Positions 52,250 through 55,691 of a DNA stretch of 55,691 bases are shown here, one piece after another; position 1 is the first letter of the stretch; each line of letters starts with the position of its first letter. The stretch is from positions 1-55,691 of the forward strand of contig NZ_CAJTQC010000021.1 in NCBI RefSeq assembly GCF_910578445.1, written 5' to 3'. Position numbers and translations under genes: made by a program. The stretch is from an uncultured Duncaniella sp. GTDB taxonomy: Bacteria > Bacteroidota > Bacteroidia > Bacteroidales > Muribaculaceae. The notes beneath the pieces were generated by a model that saw nothing but the letters and a program-made list of their open reading frames with translations, did not search any database and was not told the origin of the DNA.

Positions 52250-52384
52250 CAACGCTTTTAGGAGCAATCTGTCGTTATCGCATCGCTAATGATTTGAAAT
52301 TCAGTGATGTAGATAGTGTCAGATGTGTATAATCAGAAAAGAAAACACTTCTAATCATTATTTAATAAACCAAAATAAACTAAG

Positions 52385-52768
52385 ATGCCTACTATTCAGC
52401 AATTAGTAAGAAAAGGACGCGTGGCTCTTGAAGATAAGAGCAAATCACCCGCACTTGACTCTTGCCCGCAGCGTCGTGGCGTTTGTGTGCGTGTGTATAC
52501 CACCACCCCCAAAAAGCCTAACTCGGCTATGCGTAAGGTGGCTCGTGTGCGCCTCACCAACGGCAAGGAAGTCAACAGCTATATCCCCGGTGAAGGCCAC
52601 AATCTTCAGGAACACTCAATCGTGCTCGTTCGCGGTGGTCGTGTGAAGGACCTCCCCGGTGTGCGCTACCACATCGTCCGCGGTACGCTCGATACAAGCG
52701 GCGTTAAGGACCGCACACAGCGTCGCAGCAAGTATGGTGCAAAGCGCCCCAAGGCTGCTAAGAAGTAA
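52385..52768 (+). CDS. rpsL: 30S ribosomal protein S12
   Basis: The 127-residue protein forms part of the decoding centre. The highly conserved VYTTTPKKPNSAMRK and VRGGRVKDLPGVRYHIVRG blocks are present; the lysines at positions 43 and 88 (counting Met), where streptomycin-resistance changes arise in other species, are wild type. First gene of rpsL-rpsG-fusA-rpsJ. Confidence 0.99.
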   Translation: MPTIQQLVRKGRVALEDKSKSPALDSCPQRRGVCVRVYTTTPKKPNSAMRKVARVRLTNGKEVNSYIPGEGHNLQEHSIVLVRGGRVKDLPGVRYHIVRGTLDTSGVKDRTQRRSKYGAKRPKAAKK

Positions 52769-52878
52769 TCATACCGCATTCCTTTTCTGAAAATCAATTA
52801 ATTAAATTAAAAACAGAGTCGTTAACCCCTCGTTTTTGATTTGATTGGAAGGCTAAAACATCAAAGGTTGAGTAAATG

Positions 52879-52892
52879 GCCCCCGGAGGGGC
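52879..52892 (+). promoter_or_regulatory. Hairpin in the rpsL-rpsG gap
   Basis: GCCCC-CGGA-GGGGC forms a compact stem within the 185-base gap, about 60 bases before rpsG. In E. coli S7 binds this intercistronic region to control translation; whether this hairpin does so here is inference. Confidence 0.4.
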
Positions 52893-52953
52893 GGCCGTTG
52901 AAGATTAAAGATGCAGCAACCAAGCAACCAAAAACAAAACATTTGCTCAAAAA

Positions 52954-53430
52954 ATGAGAAAAGCAAAACCAAAGAAACGGGTGATTCTCCCCGATCCCGT
53001 GTTTAATGACGTGAGAGTATCGAAGTTCGTTAACCACCTCATGTATGACGGCAAGAAGAATACTTCGTACACAATCTTCTACTCTGCTCTCGAACTCGTG
53101 AAGGCAAAACTTCCCAACGAAGAGAAGACCGCGCTTGAGATCTGGAAAAAAGCTCTCGAAAATGTCACTCCCCAAGTGGAGGTGAAATCACGTCGCGTGG
53201 GCGGTGCAACTTTCCAAGTGCCTACCGAAATCCGTCCCGACCGTAAGGAATCTATCTCGATGAAAAACCTTATCCTCTATGCACGCAAACGTGGCGGCAA
53301 GACTATGGCTGACAAGCTGGCTGCTGAAATCGTAGACGCATTCAATGATCAGGGCGGTGCTTACAAGCGTAAGGAAGATATGCACAAGATGGCCGAGGCT
53401 AACCGCGCCTTCGCACACTTCCGTTTCTAA
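52954..53430 (+). CDS. rpsG: 30S ribosomal protein S7
   Basis: The 158-residue protein nucleates the 30S head by binding 16S rRNA. Family blocks include KRVILPDPVFNDVRVSKFVN, LMYDGKKNT, NVTPQVEVKSRRVGGATFQV and AEANRAFAHFRF. Normal length. The gap of 185 bases after rpsL is longer than in E. coli and has a hairpin. Start chosen at MRKAKPKKR. Confidence 0.99.
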   Translation: MRKAKPKKRVILPDPVFNDVRVSKFVNHLMYDGKKNTSYTIFYSALELVKAKLPNEEKTALEIWKKALENVTPQVEVKSRRVGGATFQVPTEIRPDRKESISMKNLILYARKRGGKTMADKLAAEIVDAFNDQGGAYKRKEDMHKMAEANRAFAHFRF

Positions 53431-53488
53431 GCCGAAGTTTGAATCGGAAATAAATTTTTCATTGGACATTTAGATTCACAAAACAAAA

Positions 53489-55615
53489 ATGGCTAAATCA
53501 GACGCACATTTAAAATATACCCGTAATATCGGTATCATGGCTCACATCGATGCCGGTAAGACAACCACTTCGGAGCGTATCCTCTTCTATACCGGTCTTA
53601 CCCACAAGATCGGTGAGGTTCATGATGGCGCAGCTACCATGGACTGGATGGAGCAGGAACAGGAACGTGGTATCACAATCACTTCTGCTGCTACCACAAC
53701 TTTCTGGAAGTATGCAGGAGACCAGTTCAAGATCAACCTTATTGACACTCCGGGACACGTTGACTTCACTGTCGAAGTTGAACGTTCACTCCGTGTGCTC
53801 GACGGCGCTGTCGCTGCATTCTGCGCTGTAGGTGGTGTTGAGCCCCAGTCTGAAACCGTATGGCGTCAGGCTGACAAATATAATGTACCCCGTATCGGTT
53901 ATGTCAACAAGATGGACCGCTCGGGTGCAAACTTCTTTGAGGTGGTACGTCAGCTCAAAGATGTTCTCGGCGCAAATCCCTGTCCTATCCAGATTCCTAT
54001 CGGAGCAGAGGAAACTTTCAAGGGTGTTGTCGACCTCATCAAGATGAAGGCTATTTTATGGCACGATGAATCAATGGGCGCTGACTACTCTGTCGAGGAT
54101 ATCCCCGCAGGACTCGTAGACGAGGCTGAAGAATGGCGTGACAAGATGCTTGAGAAAATCGCTGAATTCGACGATGCTCTCATGGAGAAGTATTTCGACG
54201 ATCCCTCGACCATCACTGAGGACGAAATCCGTCGTGCACTCCGCAACGCTACCCTCAAGATGGAAGTTGTCCCCATGATTTGCGGTTCTTCGTTTAAGAA
54301 TAAGGGTGTTCAGTGTCTTCTCGACTCTGTCTGCGCTTATCTTCCCAGTCCTGTTGATTCTGGAGCTGTCGAAGGAACTAACCCTGACGATGCCGATGTG
54401 GTCGAGACCCGTGAGCCTTCTTCGGAAGCTCCAATGTGTGCGCTGGCGTTCAAGATTGCTACTGACCCCTATGTAGGCCGTCTTACCTTCTTCCGCGTCT
54501 ACTCCGGTGACGTCGTAGCCGGTAGCTACGTCCTCAACAGCCGCTCAGGCAAGAAGGAACGTGTCAGCCGTCTGTTCCAGATGCACTCAAACAAGCAGAA
54601 TGCTAAAGAATCAATCGACTGTGGCGATATAGGTGCAGGCGTTGGTTTCAAGGATATCCGCACTGGTGACACCCTCTGCGACGAAAACCATCCTATTGTT
54701 CTCGAAGCAATGGAATTCCCCGATCCCGTTATCGGTATCGCAGTAGAGCCTAAGACTCAGAAGGACCTCGACAAGCTCGGTGTCGGTCTTCAGAAGCTCG
54801 CTGAGGAAGACCCCACATTCCGCGTTGAGACAAACGAAGAAACAGGCCAGACTGTCATCTCGGGTATGGGTGAGCTTCACCTCGATATCATCATCGACCG
54901 TCTTCGTCGTGAATTCAAGGTTGAATGTAACCAGGGCCGTCCTCAGGTAACCTATAAGGAAGCAATCACCAAGCCCGTCGAACTTCGCGAAGTGTTCAAG
55001 AAGCAGACCGGTGGTCGTGGTAAGTTCGCTGACATCATCGTTCGCGTTGAGCCGGTTGACGAAGGCTTCGAAGGCAGCCTCCAGTTTATTGATGAAGTCA
55101 AGGGCGGTAACATTCCTAAGGAATTCATCCCCTCTATCCAGAAGGGCTTCACAGCAGCTATGAAGAACGGTGTGCTCGCAGGTTTCCCCGTTGACCAGCT
55201 CAAGGTGACCGTTATCGACGGTTCATTCCACCCGGTTGACTCGGATCAGCTCTCATTCGAGCTCTGCGCTATCCAGGCATTCAAGAAGGCTTCTGAAAAG
55301 GCCGGTCCTGTGCTTCTCGAACCTATCTTCAAGGTAGAGGTCGTTACTCCCGAAGAGAGCATGGGTGACGTTATTGGTGACCTCAACAAACGTCGTGGTC
55401 AGGTTGAAGGTATGGAAACCAGCCGTTCAGGTGCACGCATCGTGAAGGCTAAGGCTCCTCTTGCCGAAATGTTCGGTTATGTGACAGCCCTCCGTACCAT
55501 CACTTCAGGCCGTGCGACATCAACCATGACATTCAGCCACTATGCAGAGGTAAGCAGCTCAATCACAAAGAACGTGCTCACCGAATGCCAGGGCCGTGTT
55601 GACCTCATCAAGTAA
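53489..55615 (+). CDS. fusA: Elongation factor G
   Basis: The 708-residue translational GTPase moves tRNA and mRNA through the ribosome. G1 AHIDAGKTT, switch I ERGITITSAATT, G3 DTPGHVDF, G4 NKMD and the five-domain order to the C-terminal FGYVTALRTITSGRATSTMT are all present and of normal length. Typical EF-G of the str operon. It lies 58 bases after rpsG and 26 bases before rpsJ. Confidence 0.99.
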   Translation: MAKSDAHLKYTRNIGIMAHIDAGKTTTSERILFYTGLTHKIGEVHDGAATMDWMEQEQERGITITSAATTTFWKYAGDQFKINLIDTPGHVDFTVEVERSLRVLDGAVAAFCAVGGVEPQSETVWRQADKYNVPRIGYVNKMDRSGANFFEVVRQLKDVLGANPCPIQIPIGAEETFKGVVDLIKMKAILWHDESMGADYSVEDIPAGLVDEAEEWRDKMLEKIAEFDDALMEKYFDDPSTITEDEIRRALRNATLKMEVVPMICGSSFKNKGVQCLLDSVCAYLPSPVDSGAVEGTNPDDADVVETREPSSEAPMCALAFKIATDPYVGRLTFFRVYSGDVVAGSYVLNSRSGKKERVSRLFQMHSNKQNAKESIDCGDIGAGVGFKDIRTGDTLCDENHPIVLEAMEFPDPVIGIAVEPKTQKDLDKLGVGLQKLAEEDPTFRVETNEETGQTVISGMGELHLDIIIDRLRREFKVECNQGRPQVTYKEAITKPVELREVFKKQTGGRGKFADIIVRVEPVDEGFEGSLQFIDEVKGGNIPKEFIPSIQKGFTAAMKNGVLAGFPVDQLKVTVIDGSFHPVDSDQLSFELCAIQAFKKASEKAGPVLLEPIFKVEVVTPEESMGDVIGDLNKRRGQVEGMETSRSGARIVKAKAPLAEMFGYVTALRTITSGRATSTMTFSHYAEVSSSITKNVLTECQGRVDLIK

Positions 55616-55641
55616 GACAAACACTTTCATTCAACAAAGAT

Positions 55642-55691
55642 ATGGACCAAACAATCAGAATCAAACTTAAATCTTATGATTACAACTTGGT
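55642..55691 (+). CDS. rpsJ: 30S ribosomal protein S10, 5' part
   Basis: The last 50 bases encode MDQTIRIKLKSYDYNLV, the N-terminus of S10, cut by the window edge. Placement after fusA is the usual Bacteroidetes link between the str and S10 operons. Confidence 0.95.
   Translation, partial: MDQTIRIKLKSYDYNL

Overview
The window is chromosomal DNA from a member of the order Bacteroidales, most likely Muribaculaceae or a close relative; the family is inference. Evidence for the order: promoters of the form TTG-N19/20-TAnnTTTG, weak or absent Shine-Dalgarno sites, a sigma / anti-sigma / STN outer-membrane receptor operon, a Mfa-type (type V) fimbrial locus, and the rpsL-rpsG-fusA-rpsJ string. 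Most genes are housekeeping. The accessory parts are 0-9.5 kb and the fimbrial locus at 29.7-40.5 kb, both more AT-rich in places than their neighbours.

Regions. 1-3900 (minus): a cell-surface signalling operon of ECF sigma factor, anti-sigma factor, STN/beta-barrel receptor and a lipoprotein fragment; the sigma gene has a single-base frame break. 4178-5464: a PAS/LuxR-type regulator convergent with an orphan ThiF-like protein that has a 19-bp inverted repeat in its promoter region. 5780-8763 (minus): an AT-rich three-gene envelope operon (unknown membrane protein, PsbP/DcrB-like lipoprotein, WG-repeat lipoprotein) preceded by a long structured non-coding stretch. 9569-15074 (plus): pyruvate kinase, whose first codons are out of frame by one base at an A7 run, then sufC-sufD-sufS without sufB. 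15078-28.1 kb: glycosyltransferase, HxlR regulator divergent from a cupin, thiol peroxidase, zinc metallopeptidase, aquaporin, AlkD-like repair protein, cation/proton antiporter, nitroreductase, DbpA-like helicase, glucosaminidase, PepSY-like protein, and lpxB. 28.1-29.1 kb: YeiH-type exporter. Three nearly identical tRNA-Asp cassettes lie at 19.8, 20.9 and 29.4 kb.

29,686-39,885 (minus) is a six-gene fimbrial operon: DUF3575 outer-membrane protein, DUF3868/OmpA-like/TPR assembly protein, Mfa1-type major fimbrillin, Mfa2-type anchor, a fimbrillin-like accessory lipoprotein, and a 1100-residue tip protein with a FISUMP/lectin-like end. Its roughly 530-nt upstream region carries tandem terminator-like hairpins and direct repeats, suggesting attenuation.

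40,584-55,691: C69 dipeptidase, UvrD/PcrA helicase, carboxynorspermidine decarboxylase, glycosyltransferase, RadC, CysK (plus strand), L-asparaginase and MetG (minus strand), then the str operon running off the right edge inside rpsJ.

I found no CRISPR array, intact insertion sequence, prophage or defence island. The features most worth a second look are the fimbrial leader, the frame breaks in the sigma factor and pyruvate kinase, the structured intergenic regions, and the tRNA-Asp cassettes.
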